A stretch of 6,275 nt of DNA from Caryophanales bacterium UBA6985 (GCA_002450035.1 DJYF01000054.1:1-6275), one strand, 5' to 3'. Shown: positions 1 through 5,777, counted from the first letter of the stretch. Numbers and translations: made by a program. The notes: generated by a model from the letters alone, not told the origin.

Positions 1-398
1 TAATGTATTATACAATTGGTCAAAGAAGAGGTCTTGATATAGGCGGTAGTGATAACAGAATGTTTGTTGTTGGTAAGAATCTAGAAAAGAATATCTTATA
101 TATTTGTATAGGTGAAGATAATGATTATTTAATTACTGATGAATGTATTATAGATAATGTTAACTTAATTGATGATAAACAAATAGAAAAGTGCTGTGCT
201 AAATTTAGATATAGACAAGAAGATATTCCAGTTACTATTACTAGACTTGAAGATGGTAATATTTCTGTTAAATATCCTCAAGGAGTTAAAAGAGTAACAC
301 CTGGACAATCATGTGTATTATATGATGGAGATGAATGTTTAGGCGGAGGTATTATCAAAGAAGTAAGAAAGAATAATCAAAAGCTTTGGTATTTATAA
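1..398 (+). CDS. mnmA: tRNA-specific 2-thiouridylase MnmA, 3' part
   Basis: MnmA puts the 2-thio group on wobble uridine 34 of tRNA-Lys, -Glu and -Gln, using ATP and sulfur relayed from a cysteine desulfurase. Only the C-terminal third is here. The reading frame is open from base 1, where TA completes a Leu codon, and the first Met is the internal one of LMYYTIGQRRGLDIGG, a hallmark of the central domain of this family. The C-terminal beta-barrel follows, with FRYRQEDIPV and the closing block VTPGQSCVLYDGDECLGGG. The end is therefore complete, with a TAA stop. The N-terminal PP-loop ATP site and both catalytic cysteines lie upstream of the window. No terminator hairpin is visible after the stop, so some read-through into the next gene is possible. 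Identification is firm; that the upstream part is intact cannot be seen. Confidence 0.95.
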   Translation, partial: MYYTIGQRRGLDIGGSDNRMFVVGKNLEKNILYICIGEDNDYLITDECIIDNVNLIDDKQIEKCCAKFRYRQEDIPVTITRLEDGNISVKYPQGVKRVTPGQSCVLYDGDECLGGGIIKEVRKNNQKLWYL

Positions 399-413
399 TT
401 AGCGCTTAATGTA

Positions 414-422
414 TGATATAAT
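414..422 (+). promoter_or_regulatory. Extended -10 promoter for the SanA/YdcF gene
   Basis: TGATATAAT is a perfect TATAAT with the TGn extension. No convincing -35 box lies 17 bases upstream (TATAAT at 394-399), as is usual for extended -10 promoters. A second TATAAT at 428-433 is less well placed. It would start a transcript about 25 to 30 bases before the TTG start codon at 456. Confidence 0.5.
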
Positions 423-455
423 TGTTTTATAATTGATCATATAGAAGGTGTAATT

Positions 456-1124
456 TTGATAAAGAAAATAATAATTATTGTGTCTAGTATTATAGTAGTG
501 CTTACAATAATAGTGTTTGGAATAAACTTTTATGTAAAGGCATCTACTAGTAAAAATATATATAAAGTAGAAAAATTTAATGATAATTATGATGCTATTT
601 TAGTATTAGGATGTGGAGTTACTAATGGTAAAGTTTCTCCTATGTTAAAGGATAGACTTGATAGTGCTATTAAACTTTATAAAAATGGTTCCGCTAAAAA
701 ATTACTTATGAGTGGTGACCACGGAAGAAATAATTATGATGAAGTAAATACTATGAAAAAGTATGCTATAGATGAAGGTGTTTCATCAAGTGATATCTTC
801 ATGGATCATGCAGGTTTTTCTACCTATGAAAGTATTTATAGAGCTAAGTATATATTTAAAATAAATAAGATGATAATAGTTACTCAAAAGTATCATTTAT
901 ATAGATCTTTATATATAGCAAAGAGTCTTCATGTTGATGCTGTTGGAGTAAAAGCAGTAGAGAATAAGTATCGTGGTGATACTTATAGAGAGTTAAGAGA
1001 AATACTTGCTCGTGATAAAGATTTCTTTAAAGCAATTGTTAAACCTAAACCAACCTTTTTAGGTGAAGAAATTCCTATAAGTGGTGATGGTGATATAACA
1101 AATGATAAGAATACAGAGTTGTAG
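456..1124 (+). CDS. SanA/YdcF-family membrane-anchored protein (DUF218)
   Basis: The protein has 222 residues. A single N-terminal membrane segment (about residues 4-25, rich in Ile and Val) is followed by a soluble DUF218 domain (about 45-190), probably outside the membrane. Family blocks are clear: DAILVLGCG (46-54), LLMSGD (83-88), DIFMDHAGFSTYESI (113-127), IIVTQKYHLYRSL (140-152) and FLGEEIPI near the end. The second half matches the SanA type best. In E. coli, SanA is an inner-membrane protein linked to the envelope permeability barrier (vancomycin exclusion at high temperature). The biochemical activity of this family is not settled. The start is TTG. It is chosen because AGAAGGTG (443-450) sits five bases upstream and the next in-frame Met is residue 63, which would delete the membrane anchor. 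The last codons lie inside the terminator stem. Confidence 0.85.
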   Translation: MIKKIIIIVSSIIVVLTIIVFGINFYVKASTSKNIYKVEKFNDNYDAILVLGCGVTNGKVSPMLKDRLDSAIKLYKNGSAKKLLMSGDHGRNNYDEVNTMKKYAIDEGVSSSDIFMDHAGFSTYESIYRAKYIFKINKMIIVTQKYHLYRSLYIAKSLHVDAVGVKAVENKYRGDTYRELREILARDKDFFKAIVKPKPTFLGEEIPISGDGDITNDKNTEL

Positions 1125-1139
1125 TAATACAACTTTTTT
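1115..1139 (+). terminator. Rho-independent terminator after the SanA/YdcF gene
   Basis: AGTTGTA (1117-1123) pairs with TACAACT (1128-1134) around a GTAA loop, extended by a G-U and an A-U pair at the base. A run of six T (1134-1139) follows. The 5' arm covers the last sense codons and the TAG stop. Confidence 0.75.
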
Positions 1140-1141
1140 CT

Positions 1142-1171
1142 TTGGAATATTTATTTAATTTATTTTATATA
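1142..1171 (+). promoter_or_regulatory. Probable promoter of nadK
   Basis: TTGGAA (1142-1147) and TATATA (1166-1171) are separated by 18 bases. The region is so AT-rich that the -10 could be shifted by a few bases. It lies between the preceding terminator and the nadK ribosome-binding site. Confidence 0.4.
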
Positions 1172-1184
1172 TTAAAATTAATAT

Positions 1185-1189
1185 AGGTG
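1185..1189 (+). promoter_or_regulatory. Ribosome-binding site that fixes the nadK start
   Basis: AGGTG ends six bases before ATG 1196. The in-frame GTG at 1187 is part of this Shine-Dalgarno sequence and so is unlikely to be the start codon. Confidence 0.7.
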
Positions 1190-1195
1190 TTTAAT

Positions 1196-1975
1196 ATGAA
1201 GGTAAGAATTTTCGCGAAGAATAATAATGTTTGTAAGGAATTTGAAAAACAACTAACTGTTAAACTATTATCAAATGGACATGAAGTAGTAAAGAATTCT
1301 CCTGATTTATGCATATCAATAGGTGGAGATGGAACATTTCTTTATATGATTCACGAAATGGGTTTTAAAACGGATATTAAATATGCTGGTTTTAATCTTG
1401 GAACTCTTGGTTTTTTAACAAGTTTTTCAGTTGATGAATTAGATAAATTTATTGATAATTTAAATAAGGATTTTTATATAGATGAATATACTTTTGAAGA
1501 CGTAATAGTTAATAATCAAAGTGGAGAACATAAATATAAAAGTTTAAATGAAGTAGTTATTAGAAATTTTATAAATAAGTCATCAAGACTTGATGTATAT
1601 TGTAATAATGAATTAATTGAAAATTTCATGGGAGATGCAGTAGTGGTATCTACATCAATTGGTAGTAGTGCTTATAACTTAAATTTAGGTGGACCTTTAA
1701 TATATGATAAAGAACCATCTCTAATACTAAGTAGTATTGCCCCAATTAATAATAAAGCTTATTCTTCTTTTAGAAATTCAATTGTATTTACTAAAGATAA
1801 AGAGTTAACCATTACTCCAGAGAAAGACTTTAATATTAATTTATTACTTGATGGTCATGTTAAAAACTTAAAGAATGTAATTAATATAAAAGTTAAGTTA
1901 TGTAAGAAGACAATTAAAGTATTAAGATTTAATAAAGTATCTTATAGTACTTTAATAAAAGAGAAGTTATTATAA
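1196..1975 (+). CDS. nadK: NAD kinase
   Basis: NAD kinase phosphorylates NAD to NADP and is the only known route to NADP in most bacteria; the enzyme is cytosolic. The product has 259 residues, normal for the short Gram-positive form. The ATP-binding motif is ISIGGDGTFL with GGDG at 43-46, followed by AGFNLGTLGFLTSF (64-77). NE of the NAD site is at 118-119. The glycine-rich block is at 146-166 and LDG at 218-220. IAPINNKAYSSF resembles the Bacillus-type enzymes. One oddity is that the usually very conserved STPTGSTAY reads STSIGSSAY here (152-160), preceded by GDA rather than GDG. ATG 1196 is preferred to GTG 1187 because AGGTG at 1185-1189 is the ribosome-binding site. The gene converges with the coiled-coil gene and ends at their shared terminator. 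Confidence 0.93.
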   Translation: MKVRIFAKNNNVCKEFEKQLTVKLLSNGHEVVKNSPDLCISIGGDGTFLYMIHEMGFKTDIKYAGFNLGTLGFLTSFSVDELDKFIDNLNKDFYIDEYTFEDVIVNNQSGEHKYKSLNEVVIRNFINKSSRLDVYCNNELIENFMGDAVVVSTSIGSSAYNLNLGGPLIYDKEPSLILSSIAPINNKAYSSFRNSIVFTKDKELTITPEKDFNINLLLDGHVKNLKNVINIKVKLCKKTIKVLRFNKVSYSTLIKEKLL

Positions 1976-1979
1976 TTAA

Positions 1980-2012
1980 AAAAGACATTGTTATTCGTTA
2001 ACAATGTCTTTT
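1980..2012. terminator. Bidirectional terminator between nadK and the coiled-coil gene
   Basis: A 14-bp perfect stem (1980-1993 with 1999-2012) has a five-base loop, TTCGT. The minus-strand transcript ends in a run of six U (plus-strand A 1978-1983), a strong terminator for the coiled-coil gene. The plus strand has a shorter T run (2009-2012, then ATT), which should also stop nadK. The stop codon of the minus-strand gene (1991-1993) lies inside the stem. Confidence 0.85.
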
Positions 2013-2632
2013 ATTGAATCAAAATTAAATACTTCAGCAGTTATTTTTTCTTTTGCTTTTTCTTCTTGTTTAATCTTGTCGCTTGTTTCTTTTTTCTTAT
2101 TTTTCTTTTCTTTAAAATAAGAACATAAGTCATCAGGATTTTCTTCTGAATATTCAATTATATCTGTAAGTAGTTTTTCATAGTAGTTTGAAATATCCAT
2201 GGCTTTATTAAGTAATAATTCAAGTGCTTTCTTTTTAGCATTTAAATTAACTAAATCATTTTTAATTAATTCTGCTTCACTTACTAGTTTATTCATTTCA
2301 TTAGTGTCTTTTTGAATTTTTAGTTTTCTATCATTTATTTTAGATGATATTTCTTTATTAGCACTTACTAGAATATTAGATAATTCATCATCTTTAAATT
2401 TCTTAACTAAGTTATCGTATTCAGTTTTGAAATCTTCAATATCTTGATTTAATGAATCTATTTTTTCTTTGGCTTTATAATACTCATCTTTATAATGTTT
2501 AACACTTTTTAATTTTTCATTTATTTCTTTTGTTACATCATTATATTGAGTTTGATATTTATCTTTACTAGAGTTTAAAGTTTCAATTATTTCTTTTAAC
2601 TTTGAATTAGTTATTTCAATAACATTATTCAT
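1991..2632 (-). CDS. Coiled-coil protein of unknown function
   Basis: I do not recognise this 213-residue protein. It is rich in Lys, Glu, Asp, Asn and Ile, and appears almost wholly helical. Heptad-like spacing of Leu and Ile runs from about residue 5 to 160, typical of a long coiled coil. No membrane segment, signal peptide or catalytic motif is visible. A very charged linker (about 174-198, EKKNKKKETSDKIKQEEKAK) leads to a short ending AEVFNFDSIKDIVNE, which could be a docking peptide. There is one Cys (170). The start is well supported: on the minus strand GGATGTGAT, one mismatch from GGAGGTGAT, lies five bases before ATG, with a good promoter upstream. It is a single-gene unit divergent from nrdD. 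A structural or scaffold role is only a guess. The reading frame itself is secure because of its length and its own signals. Confidence 0.8.
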   Translation of the reverse strand: MNNVIEITNSKLKEIIETLNSSKDKYQTQYNDVTKEINEKLKSVKHYKDEYYKAKEKIDSLNQDIEDFKTEYDNLVKKFKDDELSNILVSANKEISSKINDRKLKIQKDTNEMNKLVSEAELIKNDLVNLNAKKKALELLLNKAMDISNYYEKLLTDIIEYSEENPDDLCSYFKEKKNKKKETSDKIKQEEKAKEKITAEVFNFDSIKDIVNE

Positions 2633-2663
2633 GATAAATCACATCCATCTATTCTTTATAAAA

Positions 2664-2692
2664 AGTATAACAAACAATATTTTTTTTGTAAA
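2664..2692 (-). promoter_or_regulatory. Sigma-A promoter of the coiled-coil gene
   Basis: On the minus strand, TTTACA (2692-2687), 17 bases, then TATACT (2669-2664), with a TGn extension just upstream of the -10 (TGTTATACT). It would start transcription about 25 bases before the ATG. Confidence 0.8.
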
Positions 2693-2718
2693 TAAAACGG
2701 GCGTGGAAGTTTGGAATA

Positions 2719-2727
2719 TGTTATAAT
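2719..2727 (+). promoter_or_regulatory. Extended -10 promoter of nrdD
   Basis: TGTTATAAT is a perfect -10 with the TG extension. The -35 position (2699-2704, GGGCGT) has no match to TTGACA; instead it holds a GC-rich block. An imperfect inverted repeat, TTTGGAATA (2710-2718) and TATTCAAA (2728-2735), brackets the -10 exactly and could be an operator. Confidence 0.6.
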
Positions 2728-2732
2728 TATTC

Positions 2733-2740
2733 AAAGGTGA
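2733..2740 (+). promoter_or_regulatory. Ribosome-binding site that fixes the nrdD start
   Basis: AAAGGTGA is five bases before ATG 2746. The in-frame GTG at 2737 lies within it and is therefore not the likely start. Confidence 0.7.
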
Positions 2741-2745
2741 AGCAT

Positions 2746-4500
2746 ATGCGTGAAAATATACTTGAAAAATATTTAAATAATGAGGATTGGAAAGTTAAAG
2801 AGAATAGTACTGTACCTTATTCTATTGGTGGACTAATATTATATGGTAGTGGTGCTCTTGCTAAGGACTACTGGTTAAATAATATATATGATGAAGAAAT
2901 AAAGAATGCTCATATTGATGGAGATATTCATATACATGATTTATCTATGTTAAGTGGTTATTGTGCAGGATGGAGTTTAAAGCAACTAATCCTAGTTGGT
3001 ATTAGTGGTGTTGATGGAAAGATTACATCTGGACCTGCTAAGCACCTTTATACTTTATGTATTCAAATGGTTAACTTTTTAGGCATTATGCAAAATGAAT
3101 GGGCTGGTGCTCAAGCGTTTTCTTCATTTGATACATATCTTGCTCCATTTGTAAGGACTGATAATCTTTCATATAAAGAAGTTAAACAAGCTATACAAAG
3201 TTTTGTATATGGATTAAATGTTCCTTCAAGATGGGGAAGTCAAGCGCCTTTTACTAATATAACTATTGATTGGACTCCACCTGATGATTTAAAAGATTTA
3301 CCTGCAATAGTAGGTGGAGAAGAAATGGACTTCACATATGGTGACTGTCAAAAGGAAATGGATATGATTAATAAAGCATTCTTAGAAGTAATGCTTGAAG
3401 GAGACTATGATGGAAGAGGTTTCCAATACCCAATTCCAACTTATTCAATAACTAAAGATTTTAAATTTGATGATAGTGAAAATAATAAACTATTATTTGA
3501 ACTTACTAGTAAATATGGAACACCTTATTTTTCTAACTATATTAATTCTGATATGGAACCTAGTGATGTTAGAAGTATGTGTTGCAGACTTAGACTTGAT
3601 TTAAGAGAATTAAGAAAGAAAAGCGGTGGTTTCTTTGGATCAGGAGAGTCCACTGGTTCAATTGGAGTAGTTACAATTAATATTCCAAGAATAGCATATC
3701 TTTCTAAAGATGAAAGTGAGTTTTTTGATAGATTAGATAAATTACTTGATTTAAGTGCAAGATCTCTTGATATAAAAAGAAACGTAATAATAGATTATAT
3801 GAAAAAAGGACTTTATCCATATACTAAAGCTTATCTTGGTACTTTAGATAATCATTTTTCTACAATTGGTGTTGTAGGTATGAATGAGGCATGTTTAAAT
3901 GCTAGATGGCTTAAGAAAAACTTGGGTGATAGTGCATCCCAAGAGTTTGTTAAAAAGGTACTTAACTATATAAGAGGTAAGTTAAGTGACTACCAAGAAA
4001 AATATGGAAGACTATATAATTTAGAAGCAACACCTGCTGAGTCAACTGCATATAGACTTGCATTACTTGATAAGAAAAAGTATAAAGATATAATTACTGC
4101 TGGTGAAGAAGAACCATATTATACAAATAGTAGTCATTTACCAGTTAATTATACAACTGATATATTTGAAGCTCTTGATATACAAGATGAATTACAAGTC
4201 TTATATACAAGTGGTACAGTTTTTCATACATTCTTAGGAGAAAAACTTCCTTCCTGGGAATCAACTATGAATTTAGTAAAAAAGATAGCTTACAACTATA
4301 AGCTACCTTATTACACTATTAGTCCAACATATTCAGTTTGTAAGATACATGGTTATCAAGCAGGAGAACTTGAAACTTGTCCAATTTGTAATTCTAAATG
4401 TGAAATCTATAGTAGAATAACAGGGTACTATAGACCTGTTCAAAATTGGAACAATGGTAAAACAGAAGAATTTAGGGATAGAACAGAATATAAATGTTAA
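2746..4500 (+). CDS. nrdD: Anaerobic ribonucleoside-triphosphate reductase (class III)
   Basis: NrdD reduces ribonucleoside triphosphates to deoxy forms in the absence of oxygen, using a glycyl radical made by the radical-SAM activase NrdG. The product has 584 residues. Visible parts are HIDGDIHIHDLSML (56-69), the active-site Cys of SGYCAGW (C73), and the thiyl-radical Cys in VRSMCCRLRLD (C279 or C280). The C-terminal zinc region is VCKIHGY (C532) with CPIC (C545, C548). The glycyl-radical loop SRITGYYRPVQNWNNG has Gly 560 as the radical site. The protein starts directly with the catalytic barrel, without the N-terminal ATP cone of about 90 residues seen in E. coli NrdD (about 710 residues). 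No nrdG is in the window. ATG 2746 is chosen because AAAGGTGA is just upstream; GTG 2737 is the alternative. No terminator hairpin follows the stop, so weak read-through to rbr is possible. The last residue is an unpaired Cys. Confidence 0.95.
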   Translation: MRENILEKYLNNEDWKVKENSTVPYSIGGLILYGSGALAKDYWLNNIYDEEIKNAHIDGDIHIHDLSMLSGYCAGWSLKQLILVGISGVDGKITSGPAKHLYTLCIQMVNFLGIMQNEWAGAQAFSSFDTYLAPFVRTDNLSYKEVKQAIQSFVYGLNVPSRWGSQAPFTNITIDWTPPDDLKDLPAIVGGEEMDFTYGDCQKEMDMINKAFLEVMLEGDYDGRGFQYPIPTYSITKDFKFDDSENNKLLFELTSKYGTPYFSNYINSDMEPSDVRSMCCRLRLDLRELRKKSGGFFGSGESTGSIGVVTINIPRIAYLSKDESEFFDRLDKLLDLSARSLDIKRNVIIDYMKKGLYPYTKAYLGTLDNHFSTIGVVGMNEACLNARWLKKNLGDSASQEFVKKVLNYIRGKLSDYQEKYGRLYNLEATPAESTAYRLALLDKKKYKDIITAGEEEPYYTNSSHLPVNYTTDIFEALDIQDELQVLYTSGTVFHTFLGEKLPSWESTMNLVKKIAYNYKLPYYTISPTYSVCKIHGYQAGELETCPICNSKCEIYSRITGYYRPVQNWNNGKTEEFRDRTEYKC

Positions 4501-4561
4501 TCACTTACAGGCATTTTGTAATGGGAAACACGAATATTTAAACATATAGGTATGTCATTAT

Positions 4562-4590
4562 TTGTAGATTTATGTCGATAATGATAAAAT
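4562..4590 (+). promoter_or_regulatory. Promoter of rbr with a possible metal or peroxide operator
   Basis: TTGTAG (4562-4567), 17 bases, then TAAAAT (4585-4590) with TGa before it, an extended -10. GATAATGAT (4577-4585), overlapping the -10, looks like one half of a Fur/PerR-type operator. The 61 bases from the nrdD stop to this promoter show no terminator and only a weak 5-bp hairpin (4505-4521) without a T run. Confidence 0.6.
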
Positions 4591-4614
4591 TAATTTAAGA
4601 AAGAGAGATATATT

Positions 4615-5154
4615 ATGGAATTAAAAGGATCTAAAACAGAACAAAATTTACTTGCTGCATTTGCTGGTGAAAGCCAAGCAAGAAATAAATACACTTATTT
4701 TGCTTCTAAAGCAAAAAAAGATGGTTATGAACAAATAGCTGCTATTTTTGAAGAAACAGCTAATAATGAAAAAGAACATGCAAAGATGTGGTTTAAAGAA
4801 TTAAATGGAGGAGATATTCCTTCTACACCTGAAAACTTACTTGCAGCTGCTGAAGGTGAAAACTATGAGTGGACTGATATGTACGAAAGTTTTGCTAAAA
4901 CTGCAGAAGAAGAGGGATTTATTGCTTTAGCCAAAAAGTTTAGAATGGTTGCTGAAATTGAAAAACATCATGAAGAAAGATATAGAAAACTTCTTAAGAA
5001 TATTGATGATGAAGTAGTATTCTCAAGAGATGGTGAAAAGATTTGGATTTGTAGAAATTGTGGTCATGTTGTTATTGGAAAGAGTGCTCCAAATGTATGT
5101 CCAGTTTGTGCTCATCCACAAAGTTTCTTCGAATTAAAGGCTGAAAATTATTAA
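4615..5154 (+). CDS. rbr: Rubrerythrin
   Basis: Rubrerythrin is a cytosolic NADH-peroxidase-type enzyme of anaerobes; it reduces hydrogen peroxide at a di-iron site, with electrons passed through a rubredoxin-like domain. At 179 residues it is a normal-sized single-copy form. The N-terminal four-helix bundle (about 1-130) has the iron-ligand motifs [10 protein letters not shown] (Glu 19), the first ExxH (E52-H55), the [20 protein letters not shown] helix, and a second ExxH (E116-H119). The rubredoxin domain at the C-terminus has CRNC (C146, C149) and CPVC (C162, C165). All four iron cysteines are present. ATG is preceded by an AAGAGAG ribosome-binding site. It has its own promoter and terminator, so it can respond to oxidative stress independently of nrdD. 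Confidence 0.97.
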   Translation: MELKGSKTEQNLLAAFAGESQARNKYTYFASKAKKDGYEQIAAIFEETANNEKEHAKMWFKELNGGDIPSTPENLLAAAEGENYEWTDMYESFAKTAEEEGFIALAKKFRMVAEIEKHHEERYRKLLKNIDDEVVFSRDGEKIWICRNCGHVVIGKSAPNVCPVCAHPQSFFELKAENY

Positions 5155-5164
5155 AATTTGAACT

Positions 5165-5191
5165 AAAGTGTCTATTTTAGGCACTTTTTTT
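5165..5191 (+). terminator. Rho-independent terminator after rbr
   Basis: AAAGTGTCT (5165-5173) pairs with AGGCACTTT (5179-5187) with one U-G pair, a five-base loop, and a run of seven T (5185-5191). Confidence 0.85.
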
Positions 5192-5202
5192 GTGATTTTT
5201 TG

Positions 5203-5231
5203 TTGATAAGTTATGAATTGTAAACTATTAT
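5203..5231 (+). promoter_or_regulatory. Sigma-A promoter of the Spo0A-domain gene
   Basis: TTGATA (5203-5208) and TATTAT (5226-5231), each five of six to consensus, with an ideal 17-base spacer. The transcript would start near 5238, leaving a leader of about 44 bases. Confidence 0.75.
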
Positions 5232-5243
5232 ATTCTCGTTTTG

Positions 5244-5263
5244 TGTTGGGAAAAAATCCGACA
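5244..5263 (+). repeat. Inverted repeat in the leader of the Spo0A-domain gene
   Basis: TGTTGGG (5244-5250) and TCCGACA (5257-5263) face each other across six A. As RNA they form a seven-pair stem with two G-U pairs, just upstream of the ribosome-binding site. As DNA the right arm read on the minus strand is TGTCGGA, one base from the 0A box core TGTCGAA. It could be an operator or a 5' stabilising hairpin. Confidence 0.55.
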
Positions 5264-5281
5264 TAGAAAGGGGATATTGGC

Positions 5282-5629
5282 GTGAGCTTGGATAGGATTG
5301 GGGTCACTCTACACAGACTTGGTGTATCGTCTGCATATCAAGGATATCTTTTTATTAAAGACGCTTTAATAATAATGCTTGATAATGCCGATTTTAGAGA
5401 AAAGACTTTAAAAGTTCTTTATGCTGAAATCGCTAGACTACATAATTGTAGCGCTAGTGCAGTTGAAAGAAATATCAGAACTTGCATCGAAAATAGTTGG
5501 AATAAAGTTAGCTTTGAAACTATTGATGAAACTTTTGGTAGTACTTTAAACTATGAAGAAGATAGACCTACTAATAGAGAGTATATCCTAAATTTATTTG
5601 ATTATCTAAAAGATAATAATATTAGATAA
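5282..5629 (+). CDS. Stand-alone Spo0A C-terminal DNA-binding domain protein
   Basis: The whole 115-residue protein aligns with the effector domain of Spo0A, the master regulator of sporulation in Firmicutes. Signature blocks are in order: HRLGVSSAYQGYLFIKDAL (11-29), KVLYAEIARLHNCSASAVER (44-63, with the recognition helix continuing through IRTCIENSW to 73), IDETFGSTL (81-89) and PTNREYI (96-102). In Spo0A this helix reads ASRVERAIRHAIEVAW; the VERxIR core is kept but His after IR is Thr here. The phospho-receiver domain is absent, not merely cut off: an in-frame TAG lies at 5264-5266, 18 bases before the start, and the preceding gene is rbr with its own terminator. The start is GTG with AAAGGGG (5267-5273) eight bases upstream. 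It should bind DNA without phosphorylation control. Its targets are unknown; whether the host sporulates cannot be told from here. Confidence 0.9.
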   Translation: MSLDRIGVTLHRLGVSSAYQGYLFIKDALIIMLDNADFREKTLKVLYAEIARLHNCSASAVERNIRTCIENSWNKVSFETIDETFGSTLNYEEDRPTNREYILNLFDYLKDNNIR

Positions 5630-5655
5630 AAAAGAAACGTTTTCGTTTCTTTTTT
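5628..5655 (+). terminator. Rho-independent terminator after the Spo0A-domain gene
   Basis: A 12-bp stem (5628-5639 with 5644-5655) has GAAACG/CGTTTC at the top, a TTTT loop and a T run at 5650-5655. It begins inside the TAA stop codon. The A-rich 5' side could also give some termination on the minus strand. Confidence 0.85.
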
Positions 5656-5660
5656 GTTTG

Positions 5661-5689
5661 TTGAAAAAATAGTATTAGTTTTGTATAAT
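5661..5689 (+). promoter_or_regulatory. Sigma-A promoter of the leader-cysS unit
   Basis: TTGAAA (5661-5666), 17 bases, TATAAT (5684-5689): five of six and six of six to consensus. Transcription would start near 5696, right at the leader's ribosome-binding site, giving about 84 bases before the cysS start. Confidence 0.85.
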
Positions 5690-5710
5690 ACACCTAAAGA
5701 AGTGATATAT

Positions 5711-5740
5711 ATGAAATTAAACAAACGATGTTGCCTTTAG
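5711..5740 (+). CDS. Cysteine leader peptide upstream of cysS
   Basis: This nine-codon ORF encodes MKLNKRCCL and ends in TAG. It has its own ribosome-binding site, AAAGAAGTGAT (5696-5706), four bases before ATG, and begins about 15 bases after the predicted transcription start. Codons 7 and 8 are tandem Cys (TGT TGC), placed directly upstream of the gene for cysteinyl-tRNA synthetase. That is the logic of attenuation leader peptides, in which the ribosome senses charged tRNA for the amino acid concerned. The same bases can pair with the cysS ribosome-binding site (see the hairpin entry). The peptide itself probably has no other function. A chance ORF this short is possible, but tandem Cys plus good start signals plus base pairing to the target make chance less likely. 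Confidence 0.65.
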   Translation: MKLNKRCCL

Positions 5741-5777
5741 TATTATTTAAAAAAATTAACATAAGAGAGAGGTAACA
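5729..5777 (+). promoter_or_regulatory. Predicted hairpin hiding the cysS ribosome-binding site
   Basis: TGTTGCCTTT (5729-5738) pairs with AGAGGTAACA (5768-5777): ten consecutive pairs, two of them G-U, around a 29-base AT-rich loop. The left arm is both Cys codons plus the start of the leader's end; the right arm contains the AGAGG of the cysS ribosome-binding site. A ribosome waiting at the Cys codons would cover the left arm and free cysS for translation. No T-box sequence and no hairpin plus T run lie between leader and cysS, so control would be at translation. Confidence 0.6.

Noticed and set aside
396..410. Terminator after mnmA around the AGCGCT palindrome
   Set aside because: The pairing is short and not followed by a T run.
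1187..1195. GTG start of nadK giving three extra residues
   Set aside because: The GTG is part of the AGGTG ribosome-binding site placed correctly for ATG 1196.
2737..2745. GTG start of nrdD giving three extra residues
   Set aside because: The GTG lies within AAAGGTGA, which is correctly spaced for ATG 2746.
4502..4523. Terminator after nrdD (TTACA/TGTAA hairpin)
   Set aside because: Only five clean pairs, with no T run after it.
4576..4596. Complete Fur or PerR operator
   Set aside because: Only the first half fits well; the second half departs from consensus, so it is kept only as a half-site observation.
5192..5281. Remnant of a Spo0A receiver domain upstream of the DNA-binding domain
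   Set aside because: The gap is only about 90 bases, holds a promoter and an inverted repeat, and has an in-frame stop at 5264.
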